A DNA stretch of 40,048 nucleotides from assembly GCA_017560425.1 (NCBI GenBank), contig JAFZEX010000030.1, positions 1 to 40,048 of the forward strand. Direction: 5' to 3'. This document shows, in pieces, positions 1 to 7,872 of this stretch. Positions within the stretch are counted from its first letter, which is position 1. Each line of letters begins with the position of its first letter. Under the pieces are notes generated by a model. The model saw only the letters and a list, made by a program, of their open reading frames with translations, had not been told where the DNA came from and searched no databases. This DNA is from Alistipes sp. Its GTDB lineage: Bacteria > Bacteroidota > Bacteroidia > Bacteroidales > Rikenellaceae. A program made the position numbers and the translations under genes.

Positions 1-89
1 GGAACTAAAAGAAAAATAATATTGAGCCGAAGACCGTGCGTACAGTCCCGGCTGAACAATCAAATATTATTTTTTCTCTTTTAGTTTCC
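1..89. repeat. Long imperfect palindrome, possible structured RNA or leader
   Basis: Arms at 1-23 and 63-89 are reverse complements apart from about four extra bases in the right arm. Between them lie nested short stems: AGCCG with CGGCT, and GACCGT with ACAGTC around a GCGT loop. The folded form is a long rod with a terminal hairpin. A minus-strand promoter motif at 114-121 would transcribe it leftwards, so it may be the leader of a gene outside the window or a small RNA. I could not match it to a known RNA family. The left arm starts at the window edge, so the full element may be longer. Confidence 0.5.
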
Positions 90-113
90 GATAAAGCTGA
101 ACAGCTCGCAATA

Positions 114-121
114 CAAAGATA
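114..121 (-). promoter_or_regulatory. Promoter -7 motif TATCTTTG
   Basis: The minus strand reads TATCTTTG, a match to the Bacteroidetes TAnnTTTG motif. It would drive leftward transcription through the palindrome at 1-89 and out of the window. I could not assign a clear -33 element. Confidence 0.45.
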
Positions 122-146
122 CAAACTTTTCTATATAAAATAAAAA

Positions 147-186
147 CCTGCCTAACAAAAAACTTGTTAGACAGGCTCTTTTTTTT
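147..186. terminator. Bidirectional intrinsic terminator
   Basis: A 12-base stem (147-158 with 164-175, one mismatch) around AAAAC is followed by a T-rich run on the plus strand and, read from the other strand, by TTTTTATTTT. It separates the CapA gene from whatever lies to the left. The right arm, TTGTTAGACAGG, resembles the TTGTTGGACAGC arm of the terminator at 10921-10952. Confidence 0.75.
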
Positions 187-218
187 ATTAATATGTTGTA
201 TAAATAGTTAAATTTTGC

Positions 219-226
219 TATATTTG
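219..226 (+). promoter_or_regulatory. Promoter -7 motif TATATTTG of the CapA gene
   Basis: The motif ends four bases before the ATG at 231. Transcription would then start at or next to the start codon, giving a leaderless or almost leaderless mRNA. The ATG at 231 is the sensible start because it opens a lipoprotein signal peptide. Confidence 0.7.
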
Positions 227-230
227 TAAT

Positions 231-1310
231 ATGAAACGAGCAGTATTTAATATTCTTTCAATATTCTTGTCTGTTTTTGTTGCAACGTCATGTTGCGATA
301 ACAAGGCTATGACCATTGAATTTCTGCCTGAGCCTCAGGCGGAGGTGCGTATCGACACCGTGTGTCTTATGTTTGGTGGCGATCTAATGCAGCATATTCC
401 CCAGGTGAGAGCGGCGTATAAGAGTGGTAAGTATGACTATTCCACATCATTTCAGTATGTTGCGCCCATGTTTCGCAATGCCGACATTGCGGTATTAAAC
501 CTCGAAACTACGCTCACCACACGTGGTGATTATAGTGGCTACCCGAGCTTTGCCTCACCCATTGAGGTGGCAGACGCAATGGCGGATATGGGGATTGATG
601 TCGCTCTATTGGCAAATAATCATTGTTGTGATAGGGCTGGTCGAGGTATCGACACGACAGTGGAGCAACTCGCCAAGCATAATATTGCACACACCGGAGC
701 CTTTACGGGTAAGGAGGACTACGATGCTAACAACGTGTTGCATTTTATGTCAAAGGGTATAAGATTTGCCTTGGTGAACTACACTTATGGAACAAATGGC
801 TATCCTGTGCCTAAAGGGAAGTATGTTAATATTATTGATAAAGAGCGCATTAAGCGTGATATATCAACGATTAATCGAGATAGTGTAGATTGCGTTATTG
901 CTTGTATGCATTGGGGTATAGAGTATCAGCGACAGCCAAATGCTGAGCAGAAAGAGATGGTGCAATTTCTTAAGTCATTAGGTGTGGATGTTATCATCGG
1001 AGGACATCCTCATGTGGTGCAGACATACGAGGTGTCGTCAGATGGTGTAGTGTTCTACTCGTTGGGTAACCTTGTGTCGAATCAGCGCAAACGATATACC
1101 AATGGAGGATTAATCGCCGAGGTGAACATCGTTCGCTGCGACACAGTTCCTGGACTTAGCTACAGCGCCAATGCTCACCCCGTGCATGTTGTCTTGCCTG
1201 GTTATCGTATTGTTCCTCGCTCGGTTGGCGACACATTGAAGATGTCTGCCGACTCACGTCAGTTGTACAATATATTTATGGCAGACACCGATCGTTTGCT
1301 TAAGCGTTAG
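231..1310 (+). CDS. CapA family lipoprotein (metallophosphatase fold)
   Basis: This 359-residue protein begins with a lipoprotein signal peptide whose lipobox ends at Cys21 (VATSC), so it should be anchored in the cell envelope facing outward. The body carries the motifs of the PGA_cap/CapA calcineurin-like family in order: GGDLMQH, NLETTL, ANNHCCDRAG, MHWGIEYQ, GGHPHVVQ and YSLGNLV. Members resemble the poly-gamma-glutamate synthesis protein CapA, but in Bacteroidetes they occur without the rest of the capsule genes, and none of those is seen here. The substrate is therefore unknown. The gene is monocistronic, with its own promoter, and converges with the DUF4251 gene three bases after its stop. 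Confidence 0.88.
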   Translation: MKRAVFNILSIFLSVFVATSCCDNKAMTIEFLPEPQAEVRIDTVCLMFGGDLMQHIPQVRAAYKSGKYDYSTSFQYVAPMFRNADIAVLNLETTLTTRGDYSGYPSFASPIEVADAMADMGIDVALLANNHCCDRAGRGIDTTVEQLAKHNIAHTGAFTGKEDYDANNVLHFMSKGIRFALVNYTYGTNGYPVPKGKYVNIIDKERIKRDISTINRDSVDCVIACMHWGIEYQRQPNAEQKEMVQFLKSLGVDVIIGGHPHVVQTYEVSSDGVVFYSLGNLVSNQRKRYTNGGLIAEVNIVRCDTVPGLSYSANAHPVHVVLPGYRIVPRSVGDTLKMSADSRQLYNIFMADTDRLLKR

Positions 1311-1313
1311 GCT

Positions 1314-1880
1314 TTAAATTCCTAAGATATTTCCCGTATACTGCACGCTATTGTAGAATGGTGATGATAGCGTGAGTGTTGCACCTCCGTATCTCGAATA
1401 TATCTCGAGCGAGAAGGTGTAGTCTGTTGTTGAGTACATCGATGACTCAAACGTGATGTGCCAACCCTCGTTAGTCTTCTCTGTGTTATAGCCATTGACT
1501 GATGTTAAAACATAGTTAAATAACACGGGGTAATAGGGTGGTGTATAGCCTTTTAGGAATGGTAGGCAAACATCAACCTCACTTCCCATAACAACCAATT
1601 CGTAGTAGGGATTTTGTAGGTTGCGCATCATGCCAGCAGGGAGCTGTTGCATGGTCTGCGCTGCAAACCTAAAGTGGTTAGATCTTACAAGCGAGTCGAG
1701 GTGTTGCTCGTAGGCTTCGAGGCGTTGTGTGCGCTTTTCGCGTCGTGCCTCACGTTTAGCTTCACGACTTATCGCATCGGCACTCTGTTTGTTGCTCTGA
1801 GCATCGCCACTATATGCTAAAAACATGGTGGCGAGGAGCATGCACGTCAAGATGATGAATAGTGAACGTTTCATAGACAT
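1314..1880 (-). CDS. DUF4251 family secreted protein
   Basis: The 188-residue product has a signal peptide (hydrophobic stretch at about residues 7-24, ending near GDAQS), then a charged Arg/Lys/Glu-rich helix (about 35-55), then a beta-rich domain. The C-terminal part, with its FLKGYTPPYY segment, glycine-rich turns and final YTGNI, fits the DUF4251 family of Bacteroidetes exported proteins. No function is known for the family and no catalytic motif is visible. It is the last gene of the minus-strand run that starts at 7728, 44 bases behind the ABC-F gene. A second ATG two codons downstream (1874) could also serve as start. Confidence 0.68.
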   Translation of the reverse strand: MSMKRSLFIILTCMLLATMFLAYSGDAQSNKQSADAISREAKREARREKRTQRLEAYEQHLDSLVRSNHFRFAAQTMQQLPAGMMRNLQNPYYELVVMGSEVDVCLPFLKGYTPPYYPVLFNYVLTSVNGYNTEKTNEGWHITFESSMYSTTDYTFSLEIYSRYGGATLTLSSPFYNSVQYTGNILGI

Positions 1881-1924
1881 AATGATTTATGCCTATATCC
1901 ATGCAATGATTAAGCCAAAGTTGA

Positions 1925-3793
1925 TTACTCGCTTAGCTCCAGCCAGCGTAGCTCCTTGAGGTCGGTTGTGGCGATTATCTCCTCAATGCGGCTGGAAATC
2001 TCGGTTAGGCGAGCGTAGTCTGCTGTGCCAGCATTAAGCTCTGCCTCGAGCTTTGCTCGCTCCTCGGCAAGTGATGCTATATCACGCTCAAGTTTCTCTA
2101 ACTCACGCTGTTCCTTGAATGATAGCTTGCGCTTCGATGTGTCGTGTGTGCGCTGCTGTTGTGCTTTAGGCTGTGCTGCTGAGCGCTGAGCTTGACGCTC
2201 TGCATCTTCACGCTCCTTCATATATTCACGATACTCGCTATACTGACCTACAAAGTCCTTTATGCGACCCTCGCCCTCGAATACAAAGAGGTGATCGACA
2301 CACTTGTCGAGGAAATATCTGTCGTGCGAAACGATGATAAGCGAGCCCTTGAACTCGCGCAAGTACTCCTCTAATACGTTGAGTGTCATGATGTCGAGAT
2401 CGTTTGTTGGCTCGTCGAGGATGAGCATATTGGGGTTGCGCATCAATACCGTGAGTAGGTATAATCTGCGCTGCTCACCGCCACTTAATATGTCGATGCG
2501 CTTTGTGAATGTTTCGTGTGGAAATAGGAAGCGATTTAGTAGGGTGGTTGCCGATACGTTTTGTCCGTCTGATGACTTTACAACCTCGGCAATCTCTTGA
2601 ACGCACTCCAGTACGGTTTGCCCAGGCTTAAAGCTAATGCCACGCTGAGTGTAGTAGCCTATGCGTAGTGTCTCGCCCTGCTCAATTATGCCTGAGTCAG
2701 GTTGTAAACTGCCTGAGATAAGGTTAAGGAATGTGCTCTTGCCCACACCGTTACGACCTACAATGCCTATGCGCTCGCCACGTGTAAACTTGTATGAAAA
2801 TTTGTCGAGCATCTTTCTCTCTCCAAACTTTAAGTCTACGTCCATGCAGTCGATAATCTTGCGACCTAAGCGTGATGTGGCAACATCAATCTCTACATTC
2901 GATGTCTTGAGGCTCACTGAGGCTTTGTCCCTAAGGTCGTAGAAGGCATTGATGCGATAGCGTGCCTTGCCTGTGCGTGCCTGAGGTGTGCTACGTATCC
3001 ACTCGAGCTCACGGCGTAGAAGGTTACGTGATTTGTCTATCTCTGCCTGCATATTCTCGTAGCGCTCCTCACGCTTCTCGAGATATTCGGTGTAGTTGCC
3101 TCGATAGCTATATAGGTTGCCACGATCAATCTCCATGATGATATTGCACACACGGTCAAGGAAATAGCGGTCGTGCGTAACCATAAATAGTGTGCATCGT
3201 GAGCGCTGAAGATAGTTCTCCAAATATTCGATAATCTCAATGTCGAGGTGGTTGGTAGGCTCGTCCATGATCAGGAAGTCAGCATTTTGCAACATCATGC
3301 ATGCGAGTGCCACACGCTTAGCCTCGCCACCCGATAGCTCGCTCATTGGCTGGTCGAGTCGCTCAATCTTGAGCTGTGATAGTATCTGCCTAATATTCTG
3401 TTCGATGTCCCAGCTACCTGAAGCGTCCATTGAGGCTATTGCTCGCTCCAGGCGATCGTTATCGCCGCTGGCCAATGCCTCTTCATACTCACGAATTTCT
3501 GGAGCAAGATTGCCCATGCGAGTGTAGACCTCCTCAAAGATGGTGTTGCGAGGGTTGAAGTCGAAATTCTGGTCGAGAAAGGCTACTCGGATATCCTTCA
3601 TAAACTTGACCTCGCCACCACGATCTGAACTCTCGACACCAGCAAGAATCTTCATAAGTGACGACTTTCCGGTACCATTTGGAGCAACAAGAGCAATCTT
3701 GTCGCCCTCGTTGATATTGAAGCTGATATTTGAAAATAGGGTACGGTCGCCGTATGATTTTGATATATTTTCTACCTGAAGATAACTTGCCAT
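1925..3793 (-). CDS. ABC-F family ATPase (Uup-like)
   Basis: The 622-residue protein has two ABC ATPase domains and no membrane segments, which is the ABC-F layout of ribosome-associated translation factors. Walker A sequences are APNGTGKSS and GRNGVGKST, the signatures are LSGGEAKR and LSGGEQRR, and the Walker B/D-loop sequences are IMDEPTNHLD and ILDEPTNDLD. Both sites look complete. A charged coiled-coil tail (about residues 545-620) is typical of the Uup branch, which binds DNA or ribosomes. ABC-F proteins act on stalled or assembling ribosomes; some give antibiotic resistance, but nothing here points to that. It lies 11 bases behind the GNAT gene in the same operon. Confidence 0.9.
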   Translation of the reverse strand: MASYLQVENISKSYGDRTLFSNISFNINEGDKIALVAPNGTGKSSLMKILAGVESSDRGGEVKFMKDIRVAFLDQNFDFNPRNTIFEEVYTRMGNLAPEIREYEEALASGDNDRLERAIASMDASGSWDIEQNIRQILSQLKIERLDQPMSELSGGEAKRVALACMMLQNADFLIMDEPTNHLDIEIIEYLENYLQRSRCTLFMVTHDRYFLDRVCNIIMEIDRGNLYSYRGNYTEYLEKREERYENMQAEIDKSRNLLRRELEWIRSTPQARTGKARYRINAFYDLRDKASVSLKTSNVEIDVATSRLGRKIIDCMDVDLKFGERKMLDKFSYKFTRGERIGIVGRNGVGKSTFLNLISGSLQPDSGIIEQGETLRIGYYTQRGISFKPGQTVLECVQEIAEVVKSSDGQNVSATTLLNRFLFPHETFTKRIDILSGGEQRRLYLLTVLMRNPNMLILDEPTNDLDIMTLNVLEEYLREFKGSLIIVSHDRYFLDKCVDHLFVFEGEGRIKDFVGQYSEYREYMKEREDAERQAQRSAAQPKAQQQRTHDTSKRKLSFKEQRELEKLERDIASLAEERAKLEAELNAGTADYARLTEISSRIEEIIATTDLKELRWLELSE

Positions 3794-3804
3794 GTTTAAG
3801 ACAA

Positions 3805-4317
3805 TTACAAAGTGTTACTTAAATTTAAATCTAATTCGTAAGTCTCTCGTTCGCCACTCTCGTATACAATCTTTCCCACGTGCTTAAAGCCGAGTCGCTG
3901 CATCATGCCGAGCATGCGTGTGTTGCCCTTGTGGGTGTCGATGCGAAATGCCGAGTAACCCGCCTTGCGAGCTTGTGTGGCTGCATGCTGCATAAGTCGT
4001 AGTGCTATGCCCCGACGGCGTGCCGAGCCACCGATACACAGACGATGAACAACGACATACTCTTCGCTTGTTTGCCACAACTCGGCAATCTGCTCGTATG
4101 CAGGTTCGCCCGTGAGCACTATAGCTGCATATCCCAACACCTTGTCGCCATCTATGGCTACATATCCCACACCTTGACTAATGTCCTCTTTGATATCAGC
4201 ATTTCGTGGGTAGCCATCTTGCCATTGGTCGATGCCGAGTTCGCATAGCGCCTGTTGGGCACTGCGCACAATGCCCATAATAGATGCTATGTCGCCAATG
4301 GTAGCTCTGCGGATCAT
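3805..4317 (-). CDS. GNAT family N-acetyltransferase
   Basis: The 170-residue protein is a single GNAT domain. Beta strand 4 and the acetyl-CoA pyrophosphate loop are visible as VVHRLCIGG followed by SARRRGIALRLM (R-x-x-G-[IA] pattern), and the later strand and helix read AFRIDTHKGN and MQRLGFKHVG. GNAT enzymes move an acetyl group from acetyl-CoA to an amine; the substrate cannot be told from sequence. Its ATG overlaps the stop of the upstream FtsX-like permease by four bases, so the two are translationally coupled. A link between the permease and the acetyltransferase is not otherwise evident. Confidence 0.88.
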   Translation of the reverse strand: MIRRATIGDIASIMGIVRSAQQALCELGIDQWQDGYPRNADIKEDISQGVGYVAIDGDKVLGYAAIVLTGEPAYEQIAELWQTSEEYVVVHRLCIGGSARRRGIALRLMQHAATQARKAGYSAFRIDTHKGNTRMLGMMQRLGFKHVGKIVYESGERETYELDLNLSNTL

Positions 4318-5498
4318 CGTTTGCGTGAAATCTCTACTATCTTGCGGCGGATAATGCCGATGTTAAAGATGATGATACCGACCATCAGCGCAAGGCCACA
4401 TACAATGGTAAGCGCCATGGTTCCGTGTATCTCACGACCTGTTGATTCGGCAAGGTAGTCGATATAGATAAGTCGTAGCTGCGAGATAATCCAAAGGCTT
4501 AGTATCATGATAGATACGCTTAGCGTGATGGCTATCATGTTATATGGTCGTGCCACAGCAGATGTGGTGTAGCCGATTAGTCGAAGATTTTCGAGCTTCT
4601 CGATATTTTTCTGCAAGAGTAGATATATACTCAAGGTTAAGATAATCAACGACAATATGCTGAATACCACGCCAATAAATATGATTACGCCAACGCCTAC
4701 ACGAAGCAAGAATAGGGCCTTGCTACTCTCGGCTGGCTTCTCCTCGGGAACATAGCCATGCTCTCTAAAGTAGCTCAATAACGCTGGGTCGCTCGGATTT
4801 ACCACCTCGATAATAAGGCGTGAAATCTCAACCTTCTCGCTCTTGGCAAAACGTTTGTTTGACCATGTTATAAAGTCGTAAGGCACAAGAATGGTGTTTA
4901 GTCTATCCGAGAAACCAACCACCTTGCCCGTGAAGGTCTGAGTGTTGCCATCGCCCGATAACTTAAGCTCCAACTCGAGGTCTTTCATCATGCTCTCAGT
5001 GATTTGAGGCAGCTTATCTGAAGTTTGACTAAAGCCAAAATTATAGAGGTTAAGATAGTTGCGAGGTATGACAATTGGTATCTTATGCTTCGAAGGCTTA
5101 AACTTCCACTCTTTGCTCTTAACGTCCATAAATTCGTCAGGTATAGCCTCGAAGAACATGAGCGTTGATAGCGACTGACCGTTGATGTTTATGCCGCCAT
5201 ATACTTGATACTGCGCAGGAGTAAACTCGCCAAGACGTAGGGTGAATGGTTGTGTCTTAAGCTCCTCGATCTCCTCGGCGCTAAACACAGCCTTGCTATT
5301 TACTCGCTTTACGGGCTTCGATATCACCACATAGTCGTTGCCTACGAGTGCATTTTCTCCCGTTACCAATGGGCGCAAATCGGTGTATACCTGCACGCCG
5401 GCAAGTATCACAACCATGCCTATAAGGTTGGCAATGAAGAAGATGCTCAACTCGAATAGACTAACGTGTTTTCTGAGAAGTTTCCAAATTAGTCTCAT
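4314..5498 (-). CDS. FtsX/MacB-type ABC transporter permease
   Basis: The 394-residue protein has one membrane helix near the N terminus (about 15-36), a periplasmic domain of roughly 220 residues, and three further helices (about 265-295, 315-340, 360-385). This is the four-helix FtsX layout used by LolCE, MacB and FtsX. The matching ATPase is encoded just upstream with a four-base overlap. Such pairs are mechanotransmitters or lipoprotein extractors rather than classic importers. The periplasmic domain gives no recognisable motif, so the specific role is open. The DUF4836 lipoprotein at the head of the operon is a candidate partner. Confidence 0.82.
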   Translation of the reverse strand: MRLIWKLLRKHVSLFELSIFFIANLIGMVVILAGVQVYTDLRPLVTGENALVGNDYVVISKPVKRVNSKAVFSAEEIEELKTQPFTLRLGEFTPAQYQVYGGININGQSLSTLMFFEAIPDEFMDVKSKEWKFKPSKHKIPIVIPRNYLNLYNFGFSQTSDKLPQITESMMKDLELELKLSGDGNTQTFTGKVVGFSDRLNTILVPYDFITWSNKRFAKSEKVEISRLIIEVVNPSDPALLSYFREHGYVPEEKPAESSKALFLLRVGVGVIIFIGVVFSILSLIILTLSIYLLLQKNIEKLENLRLIGYTTSAVARPYNMIAITLSVSIMILSLWIISQLRLIYIDYLAESTGREIHGTMALTIVCGLALMVGIIIFNIGIIRRKIVEISRKR

Positions 5499-6139
5499 AG
5501 GCTCAATATTTTATTATACTCCATATCCATGTGTTTTCCTATCGACGTTGCGATGATGCCTGCGCCCTGACGTGTTGCCTCACGAATGATGATGTCGCGC
5601 ATCACCTCGCTATTGCGGTCGTCGAGATGCGATATTGGCTCGTCGAGTAGTAGGAAGTTGAATGGCTGACACAAGGCCCTAATAAGCGCCACGCGCTGCT
5701 GCTGGCCATACGACAGATGGTCGGCACGAGTCTTTAGCTTGTCTGCAATGCCAAGCTCCTCGAACCAGCCCTTGATAACCCTGGTTGGCTGAGTCTTTGT
5801 GAGCCTATTCTTGATCTCTACATTCTCGAGCGCTGTGAGCTCGCCAAATAGCTTAAGGTCCTGAAACAAAATGCTTAACATCGACTGACGTACCATGCAC
5901 CAATCGTGTGCCGAGAGTGTCTGGATGTTCTGATCGTTAAACAAAATGTCGCCACGATAGTCGCCACGCTGACCATAGATGTAGCTCAGTAGTGATGACT
6001 TTCCTGTGCCTGAGTCGGCTTTGATTAGATAGCGCTTGCCCTGCTCGAACTCAATGTCGGTACGCCATACTTCTGAGCGTAGATCGTTGTTCAAGGCGAA
6101 TATTTCGGGCACTACGCCTTTAAGTTTAATAGTATTCAT
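5495..6139 (-). CDS. ABC transporter ATPase of the LolD/MacB type, with a degenerate switch loop
   Basis: This 214-residue subunit pairs with the FtsX-like permease downstream. Walker A reads ADSGTGKSS (residues 41-49), where the usual first glycine is alanine. The Q-loop Gln is near residue 93, the signature is LSYGQQQR (142-149) and Walker B is LLLDEP (163-168). At the switch position, where relatives have Thr-His-Asp, this protein reads ATSIGKH (about 197-203), so the conserved histidine appears to be serine. Hydrolysis may be slow, or a nearby histidine (203) may substitute. It overlaps both neighbours (TAATG with the upstream gene, four bases with the downstream gene), so the three proteins are probably made in fixed ratio. 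Confidence 0.85.
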   Translation of the reverse strand: MNTIKLKGVVPEIFALNNDLRSEVWRTDIEFEQGKRYLIKADSGTGKSSLLSYIYGQRGDYRGDILFNDQNIQTLSAHDWCMVRQSMLSILFQDLKLFGELTALENVEIKNRLTKTQPTRVIKGWFEELGIADKLKTRADHLSYGQQQRVALIRALCQPFNFLLLDEPISHLDDRNSEVMRDIIIREATRQGAGIIATSIGKHMDMEYNKILSL

Positions 6140-7728
6140 TAGTTAAATGCTAAATCGTAATATAGTTCAACAATGCTCTGTAGTGAGTTTTTCGATTTAT
6201 TGCGAGTGATTATCATCAGCTCGCCACGCACCGAATCCTCTTTGCCGTTAATTGAGATATATGTCTTATCGACCCATGAAATCAATCTCTTTGCGCCCTC
6301 CAAGTCATCGGGGTTCTTGATTCTATCCAGGATTACGGTGAGTGCTGTGCGTCCATATCCCGACTTAAATAGTTGGTTGAAGTCGATCATCGCAAATAGG
6401 TAGCCACCAATAACATTGTTAAACCACTCTTGGTCGGCTGCTGATGGCTTTTTTAACTCGCCGTCGTTGTTTACGCCTACGTAGAATAACTTCTCTTGCT
6501 GTGTTATGGTGAGCTTGTTTCCGAATGCTTCGATGCTGTAGCCATTCTTTTGCTTGGTGAGTAGGTTGCTAGCATAGGTGTCGATGTTCTTCATAATATA
6601 GTCGTCGCTCACCTCGGCAGCGAATAGTGCGTCGGCAGAGGTGAATAGTGGTCGCTTGTCGCCAAGTGCATCCTCCGAAATTGTGCCGTTTGCATCGGTC
6701 AGGGCGAACATCAAATCGCCATTAATCGAGGCAACAACGCCCAATGCTACATTCTTATATATGCTAAACTCGTTGCTTGTGCCGCCCAAAGTCTTCATGG
6801 CTGTGTCGATGGCCTTGTTTGCCAACTCGGCAAATGCCTCGCCATTAACTCCTATGTTAAGTAATGCGATAGGTGATGGCTTTAATCTGCTTAGGCTTTG
6901 TCCGTTAATCTCCTTGAAGAACTTGGATACTTCATCACGAACGCCCGTAAAGTTGGTGTCGTAGGTAAGGCTACCCCTATCGAACGAAATGCCTGTTACG
7001 ACGGTTGCATTCTCGCTGAAATATTCGTCTATATCAATCTCGTCGCTCTCTTCGTCGTCGGCAGTGTTGTTTAGAGCGCTTGCCAACTCGTATGTTTTGT
7101 TGATGTCGAGATATGCGGCTGCGTCGTAGTTTGTAAATCTCGATAGATCGGCTGCGAAATACTTCATGTGTTGTAGTAGAACGCTGTGCAGATCACATGT
7201 TTTATCCTCCGAGGCAATAAGCACCAGGCGCTTGTCGTCGTAGCCAACAATCACGCCCTCTTCAACATCGCTGATTATTCGTTTGTTGCCCTCCAATGCA
7301 AATGTTGCATCTTTAAAATTCTTAGCCAAGCCCTTCAAAAAAGTATCTACTTCGGTTGCTGACTTAATCTCGATAGATGCTATTGCGTTATACTTATTGG
7401 TGTCGTTAATATACTCACCAAATGCAAGATATGCTGGCTTATCTAAATTAAACCCCGAGATGTTTGGATTGTGCATTAGGCTTTTGAGCAATGCAACCTC
7501 TCTCTTGTGACCATTAGCACAGCTGTCTATCTGCTGCTCGAACTTGCTTAGATCCATGTTGCTTAGTCCGCTCTTTGAGTGCAGGTCGCCCATATTGATA
7601 TAGAATACGGCGGTTGCTCCGTCCCATATAGGTTCGGAGATGGGTGCTTTGTCGGCACACGATAGGGTGAAGATGGCGACGAATGTTGCAACTAATCCCT
7701 TTGTTATGTAGTTCTTCATCTTATTCAT
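6139..7728 (-). CDS. DUF4836 family lipoprotein
   Basis: The product is an envelope lipoprotein of 529 residues: a signal peptide with lipobox LSC, then WDGATAVFYINMGDLHSKSGL, which fits the start of DUF4836 proteins of Bacteroidetes. The body alternates beta strands with acidic loops (for example DDEESDEIDIDEYF) and has no catalytic motif. The open frame extends to a GTG at 7749, but that codon lies inside the promoter motif 7749-7756, so translation must begin at ATG 7728 or ATG 7719 (MKNYITKG). It heads the operon and overlaps the ATPase gene by one base, suggesting joint work with the ABC pair at the envelope. Function of the family is unknown. Confidence 0.72.
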   Translation of the reverse strand: MNKMKNYITKGLVATFVAIFTLSCADKAPISEPIWDGATAVFYINMGDLHSKSGLSNMDLSKFEQQIDSCANGHKREVALLKSLMHNPNISGFNLDKPAYLAFGEYINDTNKYNAIASIEIKSATEVDTFLKGLAKNFKDATFALEGNKRIISDVEEGVIVGYDDKRLVLIASEDKTCDLHSVLLQHMKYFAADLSRFTNYDAAAYLDINKTYELASALNNTADDEESDEIDIDEYFSENATVVTGISFDRGSLTYDTNFTGVRDEVSKFFKEINGQSLSRLKPSPIALLNIGVNGEAFAELANKAIDTAMKTLGGTSNEFSIYKNVALGVVASINGDLMFALTDANGTISEDALGDKRPLFTSADALFAAEVSDDYIMKNIDTYASNLLTKQKNGYSIEAFGNKLTITQQEKLFYVGVNNDGELKKPSAADQEWFNNVIGGYLFAMIDFNQLFKSGYGRTALTVILDRIKNPDDLEGAKRLISWVDKTYISINGKEDSVRGELMIITRNKSKNSLQSIVELYYDLAFN

Positions 7729-7748
7729 AACTTTATGATATAACTCCA

Positions 7749-7756
7749 CAAATATA
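7749..7756 (-). promoter_or_regulatory. Promoter -7 motif TATATTTG of the DUF4836/ABC operon
   Basis: The minus strand reads TATATTTG. It places the transcript start near 7744, which excludes the GTG at 7749 as start codon of the DUF4836 gene. It is about 70 bases from, and divergent to, the promoter at 7829-7836. Confidence 0.7.
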
Positions 7757-7828
7757 TAAATTATTTTTCAAAATTTCAATTAATACTTATTAAGTATAGG
7801 TACGTATGCAATGTTGCGAAATATTTTG

Positions 7829-7836
7829 TATATTTG
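7829..7836 (+). promoter_or_regulatory. Promoter -7 motif TATATTTG of the cysteate synthase-like operon
   Basis: The motif lies 36 bases before the ATG at 7873, giving a leader of about 30 bases. No clear TTTG was seen at the expected -33 spacing. Confidence 0.65.
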
Positions 7837-7872
7837 CATGATTAATAGACGTGCACAAAATTTAGACTAAAT

